Positions 1-8,118 of a stretch of 64,000 nucleotides of DNA are shown here, in pieces. The notes under the pieces are model-generated. The model made no database searches and was not told the DNA's origin. It worked only from the letters and a program-made list of their open reading frames with translations. The translations under genes were made by a program, and so were the position numbers. Position 1 is the first letter of the stretch; every line of letters starts with the position of its first letter. Origin of the DNA: Amazonocrinis nigriterrae CENA67 (GTDB taxonomy: Bacteria > Cyanobacteriota > Cyanobacteriia > Cyanobacteriales > Nostocaceae); the NCBI RefSeq assembly GCF_016056305.1, contig NZ_JAECZC010000011.1, positions 16,500 through 80,499 on the forward strand, written 5' to 3'.

Positions 1-1
1 T

Positions 2-1156
2 GAAAAAGCTTCGTCAGGACGAACATTAACCTTAAACAAGCCATCCACTTGGCAACAACAATTAAAATTTCATTTGCTGCTGAATCTAGGACGGATGTTA
101 AGCTACGCTCTGGTTGGTGCTGGCATAGGGGCGCTGGGTTCAGTATTGTTAGAGGGTGGACAGTTAGCAGGTATTGGTAGTGACTTCCGCCGTGCTATGG
201 CAATTATTACTGGGGTGATGCTGATTTGGTTTGGTTTAGGACAAGTAGCACCCGGTTTACTGCCTCGGCTTCCCATATTACATCCCCTCCTGAAAGGCAG
301 TTTACACGATCGCCTGAGTGGAGGAATGGTCAAGCTTTCCTTACAAAACAGCTGGTGGACGCCAATGCTTTTGGGGATGACTTGGGGTTTGATGCCTTGC
401 GGTTTCTTGTATGCTGCTCAAATTAAAGCGGCTGAAACTGGTAATTTATGGATGGGTACGGCAACCATGCTGGCTTTTGGCTTGGGAACTTTACCCACCA
501 TGCTAGGTGTAGGCGTTTCCACCTCTTTAATCAGTAAAGACAGGCGCAGTCAATTGTTTCGTTTAGGCGGTTGGGTTACTCTCATCATTGGCGCCATCAC
601 ACTGCTGCGGACTGGTGACACAGGAGTAGATTACACGGGACACGCCGCATTGATTTGTTTGATATTGGCATTAATTGCCCGTCCGATTAGCAGCTTGTGG
701 GCTGCACCTTTGCGTTACCGTCGTGCTTTGGGAGTGGGAGCTTTTGTGCTTTCTGTGGCTCACACTATCCACATGCTCGAACACTCACTGCAATGGAATT
801 TTGCCGCCTTCTTTTTCTTGCGGCCAGAGTTTCAGTGGGGTATGGCTGCGGGTGCTGTAGCATTAATATTAATGACCCCCGCTGCTTTCACAAGTTTGGA
901 ATCTTTGCAAAAATCGTTGGGCAAGCGCTGGCGACAGATTCATTTATTGAGTGTGCCAGCAATGCTATTGAGTGCCATTCATGCTGTGTTGATTGGTTCT
1001 CATTACCTGGGTTCTTCGCAATCAACTTGGGGGAATAAATTAGCAATAGTGTTGATGGGAATTGTCACCCTTGGCGTGTTGCTAGTGCGATCGCGCTTGT
1101 TTTGGTCAAAGTTAAGTCTAGAAAAGTTGTATGTCCCCCCAACAAAATCACGGTAA
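2..1156 (+). CDS. TauE/SafE / DsbD-like transmembrane protein, 5' end cut by window
   Basis: Polytopic inner-membrane protein. The N-terminal half resembles the sulfite-exporter TauE/SafE / UreH / DsbD_2 fold, with Gly-rich helices, a GMTWGLMPCGF segment and paired helices. The C-terminal half carries further helices with His residues (AHTIHMLEH, IHAVLIGSHY) like a ferric-reductase-type membrane domain. The frame is open to the window edge and reads family-like residues (QLKFHLLLNLGRMLSY) upstream of the first possible starts (TTG at 74, ATG at 95), so the true start lies outside. In cyanobacteria such proteins are thought to export metal or sulfur species; substrate unknown. The 3' end overlaps the next gene by 26 bp, suggesting translational coupling. 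Confidence 0.75.
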   Translation, partial: EKASSGRTLTLNKPSTWQQQLKFHLLLNLGRMLSYALVGAGIGALGSVLLEGGQLAGIGSDFRRAMAIITGVMLIWFGLGQVAPGLLPRLPILHPLLKGSLHDRLSGGMVKLSLQNSWWTPMLLGMTWGLMPCGFLYAAQIKAAETGNLWMGTATMLAFGLGTLPTMLGVGVSTSLISKDRRSQLFRLGGWVTLIIGAITLLRTGDTGVDYTGHAALICLILALIARPISSLWAAPLRYRRALGVGAFVLSVAHTIHMLEHSLQWNFAAFFFLRPEFQWGMAAGAVALILMTPAAFTSLESLQKSLGKRWRQIHLLSVPAMLLSAIHAVLIGSHYLGSSQSTWGNKLAIVLMGIVTLGVLLVRSRLFWSKLSLEKLYVPPTKSR

Positions 1157-1844
1157 ACCGTGGTTGTTCCCTAGCTCAACCTCGGAACACCCAACGAGTC
1201 AAAAACAAAGACATTACCCACTCAACGGTATTTGTCGGCAGAGTCAAGGAAGGATAAAGCATTTATTATTTTTGAGTAGCTTAGTTATCTCAATAACTAG
1301 CATTTATCCTACTTCAGCCCATGAAATAAAAGTAGCAGCAGATGTTGGTGCCACTCTCCACATGGAACCCAATGATAATCCCCGTGCTGGAGAAAGTACC
1401 CAAGCCTGGTTCGCCCTTACCCGCAAAGGTGGAAAACAGATTCCCCTCTCACAGTGTGATTGTCAGTTGTTTGTCTATGCCGAACCCCACACACCAAAAG
1501 AGCCAGCATTGCTAGAGCCATCCTTAAAGCCTGTGGTAGCTGAGCGATATCAAGGCATTCCAGGTGCGGATATTATCTTCCCCAAGCCAGGAATATATCA
1601 GCTACAGCTGAGTGGCAAACCAGCAACTGGGGCAAATTTTAAACCGTTTACATTCAAGTTTGAAGTCGTCGTAGCAGCGGGAGCAGCTAGTAATACACAA
1701 AAATCGCAAGATGTCAATAATGCACCGACACAGGAAACAAATACAGGCTTAGGGCTGATTGTAACAGCGCTCTGTATTATTCTCGGCACAGGCATTTTAG
1801 TTTTTTGGGTAAAAGCAGCGAGAAAGAGTGGAAAAAACGATTAA
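1131..1844 (+). CDS. Secreted, membrane-anchored hypothetical protein
   Basis: About 237 residues if the overlapping ATG is used. Residues 43-63 form a hydrophobic signal-like stretch ending TSAHEIKVAAD, so the mature protein probably begins near AHE. A second helix at about 205-228 (GLGLIVTALCIILGTGILVF) followed by Lys/Arg suggests a C-terminal anchor with the body outside the cytoplasmic membrane. The central part (DCQLFVYAEP, PGIYQLQLSG, FKFEVVV) looks like an immunoglobulin-like beta sandwich of the YtkA/FixH or CopC sort, but I cannot assign a family. The first 40 residues may be untranslated, with a start nearer the signal peptide. Overlap with the upstream permease suggests joint function, perhaps metal handling (inference). 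Confidence 0.6.
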   Translation: MSPQQNHGKPWLFPSSTSEHPTSQKQRHYPLNGICRQSQGRIKHLLFLSSLVISITSIYPTSAHEIKVAADVGATLHMEPNDNPRAGESTQAWFALTRKGGKQIPLSQCDCQLFVYAEPHTPKEPALLEPSLKPVVAERYQGIPGADIIFPKPGIYQLQLSGKPATGANFKPFTFKFEVVVAAGAASNTQKSQDVNNAPTQETNTGLGLIVTALCIILGTGILVFWVKAARKSGKND

Positions 1845-1863
1845 ATAGCGAAAATTTTATTTT

Positions 1864-1896
1864 AACTTCCTCATAATTAACTATTGTGAGGAAGTT
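1864..1896 (+). terminator. Hairpin after the secreted-protein gene
   Basis: Perfect 10-bp arms (AACTTCCTCA at 1864-1873, TGAGGAAGTT at 1887-1896) with a 13-base loop, 20 bp after the stop codon. The 3' T-run is weak, so it could also be an mRNA-stabilising stem. Confidence 0.5.
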
Positions 1897-1942
1897 TATG
1901 TGGAAGATTTCTGAGTTGAGTGATTTAGTAGGTGTTGCGTGC

Positions 1943-3413
1943 CATTGGTCACAAGTTAAGGTTGTGAGGCAGTTGTCAAGGGGATTTGAGAAGATGGCTG
2001 AAAGAAAAATTCAGGTGTGCCTCGTTGTTGATCAGGGAAGGGCGCAACGATTAATTTCATGTTCGGTTTTCGTTGTCGTTTAACAATACCTAAATCTTGA
2101 TTTTCTGGTGTAGCAAAATACTTGATAGGGTCAGTTGCTTTACCTTTTTGATGAGCAACATAAAAATGATAAAGACCGCGATAAATCATCTCTAAAGAAA
2201 TGGAGTCAAAAGGCAGAGAAAGTTCGTCGGCGACAGCATCACCTAAATCAACTAATACAGCATAAAATAACCAAGTACCCCAAATCTGCAATTGAACACC
2301 ATTAACAGAACCAGTCCATAAATAACTTAAACCTAAGAGCCGCTTTACAGTATTAAAAGCATCTTCAATTCTCCATCTTCGGCGGTATAAATCAGCTACA
2401 ACATAAGGAGGTAAAACTGTAGGGTCAAGCACACTCGTTAAATAAGAATGCCATGTCTTGCCTGAACGAATCTCAACTAGACGTAGGGTAACAAAGGGAG
2501 TCTTCTTTGTGCCAGAACCAAGATGTATTAAACAGTCTTTCAGAGCAAAGCTATCTGTAAATACTTGTTCTACATGAATTGCTGCTCCCTTTTTTAATTG
2601 AGTAATAAAATCAACTTTTTTTGCAATTAATTGGAGCCAAAAGTTAAAATGATAAAACCCTCTATCTAATAACAGTAATGTTTGAGGTGGAACTAACTCT
2701 AAAATATTTGTCTCAAATTTTGTATCAGCAGTTCGGGGATTTTCACAAAACCAAATTTCTAAAGGTAGGAGATTTTTTAAATCTATGACTGTGCCAATTT
2801 TTCCAGCTAACTTCCCTTGAGGTGCGTCTTTTAAGCTCTCAAGTTTTTGAAATAAAGCTTCTAATATTGAACAGTCTACTATCCAAATCTTTTCAAATTT
2901 CGTCAAAGTAAATTGAACACTTTCTGGGATTTTACGTTGATTTCTCTTTGACCAAGAAGCTTGTAAATGTGGTAATAAATCTTTAAATACTTTCTCAAAT
3001 AACTGAGCCGGAAAAGTTAAAAACCTTTGAGATATTGCTTGCTGGCTAACCTCAAGGGGTCTACACCACAGAAAACCTTCTCGCGCTAACATTCTGGTTA
3101 ATTCTGTGACTCCAGCCACATCACGCCACAGTAGGGTTAATACTGCCGCTACCATTAATGGTAAGTTGAGAATTCTGTCTCTTAATCCCAGTTGTCGGTA
3201 GTAGTTTTCTTGTGCGGTGATGGTTGGTGTCAGTAACTGTTCAAGTTGTTGAGCAATTACTTCGTCTTCCACCATTGGACGTTGCTTCTTTTTAGCATGA
3301 TCTCGATTGATTTTACGACTGCTGCTCACGTTTTTTTTACGATCGCTCAATTACTTGTATTAACTGAGTTTGCCATGATTTTGAACAGAGCAAATCATCC
3401 TAGCCGACCATTG
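1943..3413 (-). mobile_element. IS4-type insertion sequence (approximate ends)
   Basis: About 1.47 kb carrying one transposase. Tentative terminal inverted repeats are CATTGGTC at 1943-1950 and GACCATTG at 3406-3413 (7 of 8 matching). The transposase stop lies 6 bp inside the left repeat, as is common for compact IS. I see no convincing target-site duplication, so the ends are provisional. Confidence 0.55.
1956..3350 (-). CDS. IS4-family DDE transposase
   Basis: 464 residues, the usual size for cyanobacterial IS4-group transposases. The RNase-H-like catalytic acids can be read in order: Asp in IWIVDCSILE, Asp in LLLLDRGFYHF, and Glu in YRRRWRIEDAFNTVKRLL, which is the Y-(2)-R-(3)-E-(6)-K signature of IS4. 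The Lys/Arg-rich N-terminus (MSDRKKNVSSSRKINRDHAK) suits DNA contact. The frame is intact, so the element may still be active. It catalyses cut-and-paste movement of the surrounding IS and has no functional link to its neighbours. It is transcribed against the flanking genes. Confidence 0.9.
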   Translation of the reverse strand: MSDRKKNVSSSRKINRDHAKKKQRPMVEDEVIAQQLEQLLTPTITAQENYYRQLGLRDRILNLPLMVAAVLTLLWRDVAGVTELTRMLAREGFLWCRPLEVSQQAISQRFLTFPAQLFEKVFKDLLPHLQASWSKRNQRKIPESVQFTLTKFEKIWIVDCSILEALFQKLESLKDAPQGKLAGKIGTVIDLKNLLPLEIWFCENPRTADTKFETNILELVPPQTLLLLDRGFYHFNFWLQLIAKKVDFITQLKKGAAIHVEQVFTDSFALKDCLIHLGSGTKKTPFVTLRLVEIRSGKTWHSYLTSVLDPTVLPPYVVADLYRRRWRIEDAFNTVKRLLGLSYLWTGSVNGVQLQIWGTWLFYAVLVDLGDAVADELSLPFDSISLEMIYRGLYHFYVAHQKGKATDPIKYFATPENQDLGIVKRQRKPNMKLIVAPFPDQQRGTPEFFFQPSSQIPLTTASQP

Positions 3414-3428
3414 TGATAATGATAATCA
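3414..3428. promoter_or_regulatory. Fur/Zur-like box candidate
   Basis: TGATAATGATAATCA matches the cyanobacterial Zur-type 7-1-7 palindrome TGATAATNATTATCA at 13 of 14 fixed positions and begins like a Fur box (GATAATGATAAT). A related inverted half (GATTATCATT) lies at 3482-3491. It sits between the IS edge and the small membrane-protein gene. The assignment is by motif only. Confidence 0.35.
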
Positions 3429-3440
3429 AAAACAGGAGTG

Positions 3441-3473
3441 GGGGAGGAGGCAAGCGACGCTCGCCTCCTCCCC
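3441..3473. repeat. GC-rich hairpin within a longer inverted repeat
   Basis: Perfect 11-bp arms (GGGGAGGAGGC / GCCTCCTCCCC) enclose a smaller AGCG/CGCT stem. Outer arms AATGATAATC (3418-3427) and GATTATCATT (3482-3491) also pair, giving a roughly 74-bp cruciform-capable unit. GC content is far above the surroundings. Confidence 0.6.
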
Positions 3474-3557
3474 TTCACTAAGATTATCATTCTTATGCAA
3501 CTATATTTATGCTCAAAGGCTTATTGACAAAATTCACTCTCTTCTAACTTGTTCCGA

Positions 3558-3884
3558 ATGGGTAACGATAAACTCTATATTGAAATTCCTGCTGAACAAA
3601 ATTCCCCGTATCAAGAGCGAATTCCTTCTGGATATGACCCGATGCAAGAAATTTATCTTAGAGGTCGAGCATTCAGAAGTATGTCTGGTGGTAGGATTCC
3701 TTGGTGGGTTTTGATTTCAGGCTGGCTAATCTTTGGAGGATTGGCTTTGTTGATGCTGATTAGTGCGATCGCCTCACAATCTTTTGGACTTTTGCTACCA
3801 TTAGCCTTTGTGAGTATTCCTGTCTTGATTCTATGGAGAGGTACGGTTGCCAAAGTTTCTACCACCAAGCCCAGAAGGAGATAG
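3558..3884 (+). CDS. Small two-helix membrane protein, unrecognised
   Basis: 108 residues from ATG; a TTG nine bases upstream is also in frame, but MGNDKLYIEIP looks the natural start. The N-terminal 45 residues are polar (PAEQNSPYQERIPSGYDP). Two hydrophobic helices follow at about 52-72 (WWVLISGWLIFGGLALLMLI) and 77-95, then a basic tail (KVSTTKPRRR), suggesting both termini in the cytoplasm by the positive-inside rule. No family recognised. It stands alone, with the IS upstream and a long gap downstream; the Fur/Zur-like motif lies about 130 bp before the start. Confidence 0.6.
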   Translation: MGNDKLYIEIPAEQNSPYQERIPSGYDPMQEIYLRGRAFRSMSGGRIPWWVLISGWLIFGGLALLMLISAIASQSFGLLLPLAFVSIPVLILWRGTVAKVSTTKPRRR

Positions 3885-4546
3885 CAAAGCGATGGATTTC
3901 ATGTAGTTGAGTTTGAAATTAAAAGTAAAGATAATTATTAAAAAATTAAAAAGAATTCCAGTTAGATGAGAATTTGTGCATCTACAAGTGACTCGCAATC
4001 GGTGCAAATTCATGCTGTTGTATGACGCGATCGCTCTTTTGAGTGATCTTTGGGTAGTACAAAACCACAAGTGATTCCTCTTGACAATTCAGTAGATTTA
4101 GCAAGTATGCGCCCAAGTGCGATCGCACACCCCATCATCTCACTGTTGGCTAACCAGCGCTCAATCCCACCTATCCACTCTGTAAAGCAGGGTGGATAGT
4201 TTCAATTTAATGATAAAATTTTTCAATAATTTTTATAGATTTGTAACTCATATAACTGTCTAAACCGTCTCTAATCCTTGATTTTTCAAACTTTTAGCAT
4301 TTTAGTTACAAGCTCAGTCATCACCTTGACTAATTGATCAGGTTAAGAGAAACTAACTAATGACAGACGTATATGCTTGTAAAATTAATAATTTTTGTAA
4401 ACATTCTGAGATATATATTTTGAGAGATGGAACATTAGTTAACAAACGTTTAGTTTGTATCTAAGTAAAAATGTTCCGGTGGCTATATTTTTAGCCGTCT
4501 GCTAAGGCAGTACAATTCAAACGTACTATCATGGTTGGCCAGAAGC
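3885..4546. other. Intergenic stretch with short palindromes only
   Basis: No supportable gene. Two HIP1-type sites occur at about 4028 and 4120. A stem CTATCCAC/GTGGATAG lies at 4171-4178/4192-4199. Small stems (ACAAAC..GTTTGT, GGCT..AGCC, CTGC..GCAG, AGTAC..GTACT) crowd the last 110 bases before the DUF2997 gene and may structure its leader. Confidence 0.5.
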
Positions 4547-4759
4547 ATGGAGACATTAGAGTTCATAATTTATCCAGACGGTCGGGTACAAGAGAAAGTC
4601 ACAGGCATTGTGGGTGCTTCTTGCGCTGAGGTTACAGCGGCAATAGAAGCGCAGCTGGGGCAAGTACTCACTCATGAGCCAACCTCAGAATTCTTCGCCG
4701 CGAAGGTGCAGCAATCTTCTAGTGTGGCGAACACGCAAAGCACTTACAGCGAATGGTAA
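4547..4759 (+). CDS. DUF2997 domain protein
   Basis: 70-residue cytoplasmic protein beginning METLEFIIYPDGRVQEKVTG, the pattern typical of DUF2997. The conserved central part reads GASCAEVTAAIEAQLG and the tail is low in complexity. The first in-frame ATG is chosen; a TTG four codons upstream is possible. Function unknown. It is first in a same-strand run with ycf35 and a ferredoxin, a grouping also recalled from other cyanobacteria, so a role connected to that ferredoxin is a reasonable inference. Confidence 0.8.
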   Translation: METLEFIIYPDGRVQEKVTGIVGASCAEVTAAIEAQLGQVLTHEPTSEFFAAKVQQSSSVANTQSTYSEW

Positions 4760-4798
4760 GTTTTCACAGTAGTTTAGTGTCATTAATTCACATCCACC

Positions 4799-5185
4799 AT
4801 GTCACACTTTAGCCAAATTAAGACTCAAATTCGTAACCTTGACTCTTTGAAAGATGCGCTGACTGAATTGGGCATAGACTGGAAACCAGGGCCACGCGAG
4901 GTACGTGGCTATCGCGGTCAAACCCATCCTGCCGAAGTAACTATCGAGCAAGAAAATGGCTATGATATCGGCTTTAGATGGAATGGCAAAGAATACGAAC
5001 TAGTGGCTGATTTACAATATTGGCAGCAAAATCTGTCTGTAGATGGTTTCTTGCGTCAAGTAACTCAGCGTTATGCTTACCAAACAGTTGTAAAAGAAAC
5101 CGCTCGTGTTGGCTTTCAAGTTACCGAACAGCAAAAAAATGAAGATGGATCTATTCGTCTGGTAGTACAACGCTGGAGTGCGTAA
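4799..5185 (+). CDS. ycf35: Ycf35 / DUF1257 family protein
   Basis: 128 residues. It opens MSHFSQIKTQIRNLDSLKDAL and contains WKPGPREVRGYRGQT and DIGFRWNGKEYELVADLQYW, the hallmarks of Ycf35 (DUF1257), conserved in cyanobacteria and algal plastids but of unproven function. No signal peptide or membrane helix is visible. It lies 39 bp after DUF2997 and its last base is the first base of the ferredoxin start codon (TAATG), strong evidence for one operon and translational coupling. Confidence 0.88.
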   Translation: MSHFSQIKTQIRNLDSLKDALTELGIDWKPGPREVRGYRGQTHPAEVTIEQENGYDIGFRWNGKEYELVADLQYWQQNLSVDGFLRQVTQRYAYQTVVKETARVGFQVTEQQKNEDGSIRLVVQRWSA

Positions 5186-5646
5186 TGGCTGATTTTCTGC
5201 CGTCACCGGAAGAAACAGAAGAAAATCGTTCTGGCTTGGAACCAGAATTAGGCGGCTTTTTACGGGATGCGCCTGAACGTTCTGGTTTTGAGCCGGAATT
5301 GGGTGGTGTGCTGCGCCAAAAGGGTGTGTATGTTGATGAAATCACCTGTATTGGTTGTAAACACTGCGCTCATGTGGCACGTAACACCTTTTACATTGAA
5401 CCAGATTATGGGCGATCGCGTGTGATTCGCCAAGATGGGGATGCGGAGGAAGTTATTCAAGAAGCAATTGATACTTGTCCAGTTGATTGCATCCATTGGG
5501 TTGATTATACTGAACTGAGAAAGTTAGAAGAAGAACGCAAATTTCAGGTTATTCCTGTTGTGGGTTATCCAGTGGAACAGGCAGTATCAACTGCTGAAAG
5601 GCGGCGTAGAAAACAAAAGTTAAAGAGTAAAAAATCCCGTTATTAA
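5185..5646 (+). CDS. 4Fe-4S ferredoxin with duplicated N-terminal motif
   Basis: 153 residues. The cluster-binding part carries CIGCKHC at about 55-61 and CPVDC at about 98-102, a C-x2-C-x2-C plus C-P arrangement for a single [4Fe-4S] cluster. The 45-residue N-terminal extension contains two near copies of RSGxEPELGGxLR, visible in both DNA and protein. The C-terminus ends in a Lys/Arg cluster (RRRRKQKLKSKKSRY). It is an electron carrier; its partner is unknown, but coupling to ycf35 and DUF2997 suggests a dedicated pathway. The extension and basic tail are additions to the ordinary small ferredoxin fold and may be docking regions (inference). Confidence 0.85.
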   Translation: MADFLPSPEETEENRSGLEPELGGFLRDAPERSGFEPELGGVLRQKGVYVDEITCIGCKHCAHVARNTFYIEPDYGRSRVIRQDGDAEEVIQEAIDTCPVDCIHWVDYTELRKLEEERKFQVIPVVGYPVEQAVSTAERRRRKQKLKSKKSRY

Positions 5647-5674
5647 AAATAAAAAAGTTCAATAAACATATAAC

Positions 5675-5697
5675 AAGGACTGGTTTAACCAGTCCTT
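5675..5697 (+). terminator. Rho-independent terminator of the DUF2997-ycf35-ferredoxin run
   Basis: AAGGACTGGT / ACCAGTCCTT, perfect 10-bp arms with a 3-base loop, followed by TTTATCTTT. It lies 28 bp after the ferredoxin stop. Confidence 0.85.
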
Positions 5698-5756
5698 TTA
5701 TCTTTAGCTCTTAGCAGCAACTTTTTATCCAAAATCCAAAATTGGGGTTGCTGCTT

Positions 5757-6041
5757 TTATTTGAAGTTGAGATTATCGTGTTGTGAAAGCAATTTTTCTA
5801 CTTTCGCTTCGTCAATTCTAGCGGTTAACTTTTTGGCTTCATACTGGTCTCTAGTGGTTTTTGCCAAAGTAAAAGTTGAGCCAACAGAGAAAGCTAAACC
5901 CATACCCATAAAACCTTTTATCCAGCTATCAACAGGTAAATTGACTATGCCGAAAGTAGTCATAGAAATAGACATAACAAAAGCAGCCCAAGTTTGAATA
6001 ATCCAAGCTGAACTATCCTTTTGAGAACCAATTGGTTGCAT
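5757..6041 (-). CDS. YiaA/YiaB-like two-helix membrane protein
   Basis: 94 residues with the YiaAB domain: helix one WIIQTWAAFVMSISMTTFGI, the conserved link NLPVDSWIKGFMGMG, helix two, and then a charged tail (RIDEAKVEKLLSQHDN). Integral inner-membrane protein of unknown function; homologues are widespread in cyanobacteria and enterobacteria. It stands alone, convergent with the ferredoxin operon, whose terminator lies 60 bp away. Confidence 0.85.
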   Translation of the reverse strand: MQPIGSQKDSSAWIIQTWAAFVMSISMTTFGIVNLPVDSWIKGFMGMGLAFSVGSTFTLAKTTRDQYEAKKLTARIDEAKVEKLLSQHDNLNFK

Positions 6042-6405
6042 ATTTCCTACTTATTAAGTATAAGTGATTAATAGCGAATTAAACTTGAGTTAAGTACATA
6101 GTAGAGGCAATTCATGATTTACCTCTAAAATTAACATTTATACCAATTCTCTAAAATCTGGCAAGACATTTAAAAATCCAGACCATATCTGACATTCTGA
6201 ATTACGAATTCCGAATTGCTATTACCTAACTGCTATGAAAACGCTATAAATTTGATTGTATTTATTAGTACACTGTTTGTTGAGATAAATATTGCCAGTT
6301 TCACAACTGGACTGGAAACAGTTGGCTAAAAAGTGCTTTCAACAAATAATAACTGGTACAAGTTTTGTACCAGTTTTGCAAATGTCATCAAGCAGCTTGT
6401 TTTAA
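6042..6405. other. Intergenic, contains one terminator-like stem
   Basis: AT-rich, no gene seen. Arms AACTGGTAC (6351-6359) and GTACCAGTT (6367-6375) form a hairpin 31 bp beyond the stop of the minus-strand DUF4335 gene and probably end its transcript. Confidence 0.55.
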
Positions 6406-8091
6406 TTAATCAGACTCCGGAAATGTCTGTACTTTACCATCAGGACTGAGAATTACTCGAATTCTGGCATTTTTTCCGTATCTATTAGCGGAAACAAATG
6501 GTTTACCAATGTCAGGCATTCCCGTACTATTAACGTATTCTCTAGCTGGCTTATTCAGGGGTAAAATTCGTTCAATTGTTCCGTCAACACCCAGCATTAA
6601 ACTATACTCTAGTGTCTGTGTTAATCCTGAAGGTGGCTGCCAGCGCTTTGCAAGGATATTTCTAGCTTCTGCTACTTGAGGAGTGTCAAATAATGTATTG
6701 TCATTAGCGCTATCTGGGGATATGGAAGTTTGAGATGCAGCCCTTAATCTCTCAGCTAACGAAGTACTTGACGAGCTATTTGTGGGTGCTAGTTTAGACG
6801 AAGGTTGTGCAGCGGAAGAAAAAGTTTGTGGGGAATTGATTCCTGTCTGTAGCTGGCTTGGGTTTATCGGTGCATAACCTTGAGGAAGCGTATTGTTGCC
6901 ACCGTTACCAGGTATATTAGATGCAGACGGAGGAACTACTGGGATATTAGATGATGAACTGCCTGTAGATGAAGAAAATCTAGATGGCAAGTCCCGTTTT
7001 TTGGGAAGATTAAGTTGACTTGGGGAAGTTGATCCTGTGGGATTTTGCTGAAGATTTGGTGCTATGGCGATTTGCTGACCTGGGATTGTGGTAGTTGCTG
7101 CACCTTGCTGATTGCTATTCAGACCGGGAATCGTTCCAGGAGGTATAATTCCTGCATTTTTAGGAGAACCTATGGATGCTGGGGGTAAACCAGAAATGGG
7201 GGATTGGGAATTAGTTGAGGGTAAACCCGAACCTGTGGATGTGAGAGGCTTTTCGGGCAAAGCGGAAGTAGGAAGCGGAGCAGTAGTGCTTAAAGATGGT
7301 AGCGATCGCTGCAAATCGTCACCAGGCGTAAGTCCTGGTTGCGGTGTGGGAAAGTTAAGTGAATCTGAGGGTGCTAAAGCAACTTCTTCCTGACTAGGAG
7401 CGGCTTTTTTGGCTGTTTGTGGCTGCTTTTGCCTCATATTGGTGGCATACTGCAATGTTATCGGTAGTAAACCCACACCTAACACCACCACAGCGGCAAC
7501 AGGCGCCCAAGCAGGCAACTGGCGGAAAGTATTACTTTTCTCAAGATTTGGTAATGCCATAACATCACTGGAATATTCATCAAGGGCAGTCGCCAAATCG
7601 AACAGTTGCAGCAGACTGAGTTGAATTACACGCCCAGATGCTTGGTTGGCGAGGGAACCGAGATGTAGATTATGTGTTAAATAACTGCTCGATTCTAAGT
7701 ATATCTTTCCTGGTAGCTGGGAATTAAAAGACTCAAATGTTTTAGTTGGCAGCGCAGATTGTTGAAAATCGGTTAGTTCTGAGCCGTCAGGCACTTTACT
7801 TGAATCTTGGAGTCCAGAGAAACTCATCCAAAAGCTTTCTGGAGGCTGTTGCAAGAATTCTTGTACATAGCTAGTAACAGCATCACATAAAGCTTCGAGT
7901 TGGTCGCGATCGCCTCGAATCGGGACTCTACGTTCTTCTGGTAGTTTTGGGTCGTCAAAGCGTAATTCAAATCTTAGTTTCTTAAGAACAGTTTTCCCCA
8001 TCCACTGAGATAAGGGTGAACTTTGGGCTAATATTTCCAGCGTACAAGTGGGGGGTGTGTAGCGACGAATGACAGAATTTGTTAAAGGCAT
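6406..8091 (-). CDS. DUF4335 domain protein
   Basis: 561 residues. The N-terminal third (RRYTPPTCTLEILAQ, SQWMGKTVLKKLRFELRFDDP, LHLGSLANQASGRVIQLSLLQLFDLATALDEY) is the DUF4335 domain. One transmembrane helix follows at about 195-215 (APVAAVVVLGVGLLPITLQYA). The next 240 residues are a Pro/Ser/Gln/Asn-rich linker, probably extended. The C-terminal 90 residues are again ordered (EYSLMLGVDGTIERILPLN). Topology suggests an N-terminal cytoplasmic and C-terminal periplasmic part. Function unknown; cyanobacteria-specific. It is 27 bp downstream of DUF3038 on the same strand, the usual pairing. Confidence 0.85.
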   Translation of the reverse strand: MPLTNSVIRRYTPPTCTLEILAQSSPLSQWMGKTVLKKLRFELRFDDPKLPEERRVPIRGDRDQLEALCDAVTSYVQEFLQQPPESFWMSFSGLQDSSKVPDGSELTDFQQSALPTKTFESFNSQLPGKIYLESSSYLTHNLHLGSLANQASGRVIQLSLLQLFDLATALDEYSSDVMALPNLEKSNTFRQLPAWAPVAAVVVLGVGLLPITLQYATNMRQKQPQTAKKAAPSQEEVALAPSDSLNFPTPQPGLTPGDDLQRSLPSLSTTAPLPTSALPEKPLTSTGSGLPSTNSQSPISGLPPASIGSPKNAGIIPPGTIPGLNSNQQGAATTTIPGQQIAIAPNLQQNPTGSTSPSQLNLPKKRDLPSRFSSSTGSSSSNIPVVPPSASNIPGNGGNNTLPQGYAPINPSQLQTGINSPQTFSSAAQPSSKLAPTNSSSSTSLAERLRAASQTSISPDSANDNTLFDTPQVAEARNILAKRWQPPSGLTQTLEYSLMLGVDGTIERILPLNKPAREYVNSTGMPDIGKPFVSANRYGKNARIRVILSPDGKVQTFPESD

Positions 8092-8118
8092 GGCAAGAAC
8101 TGCGAAGGAAATGATTAT

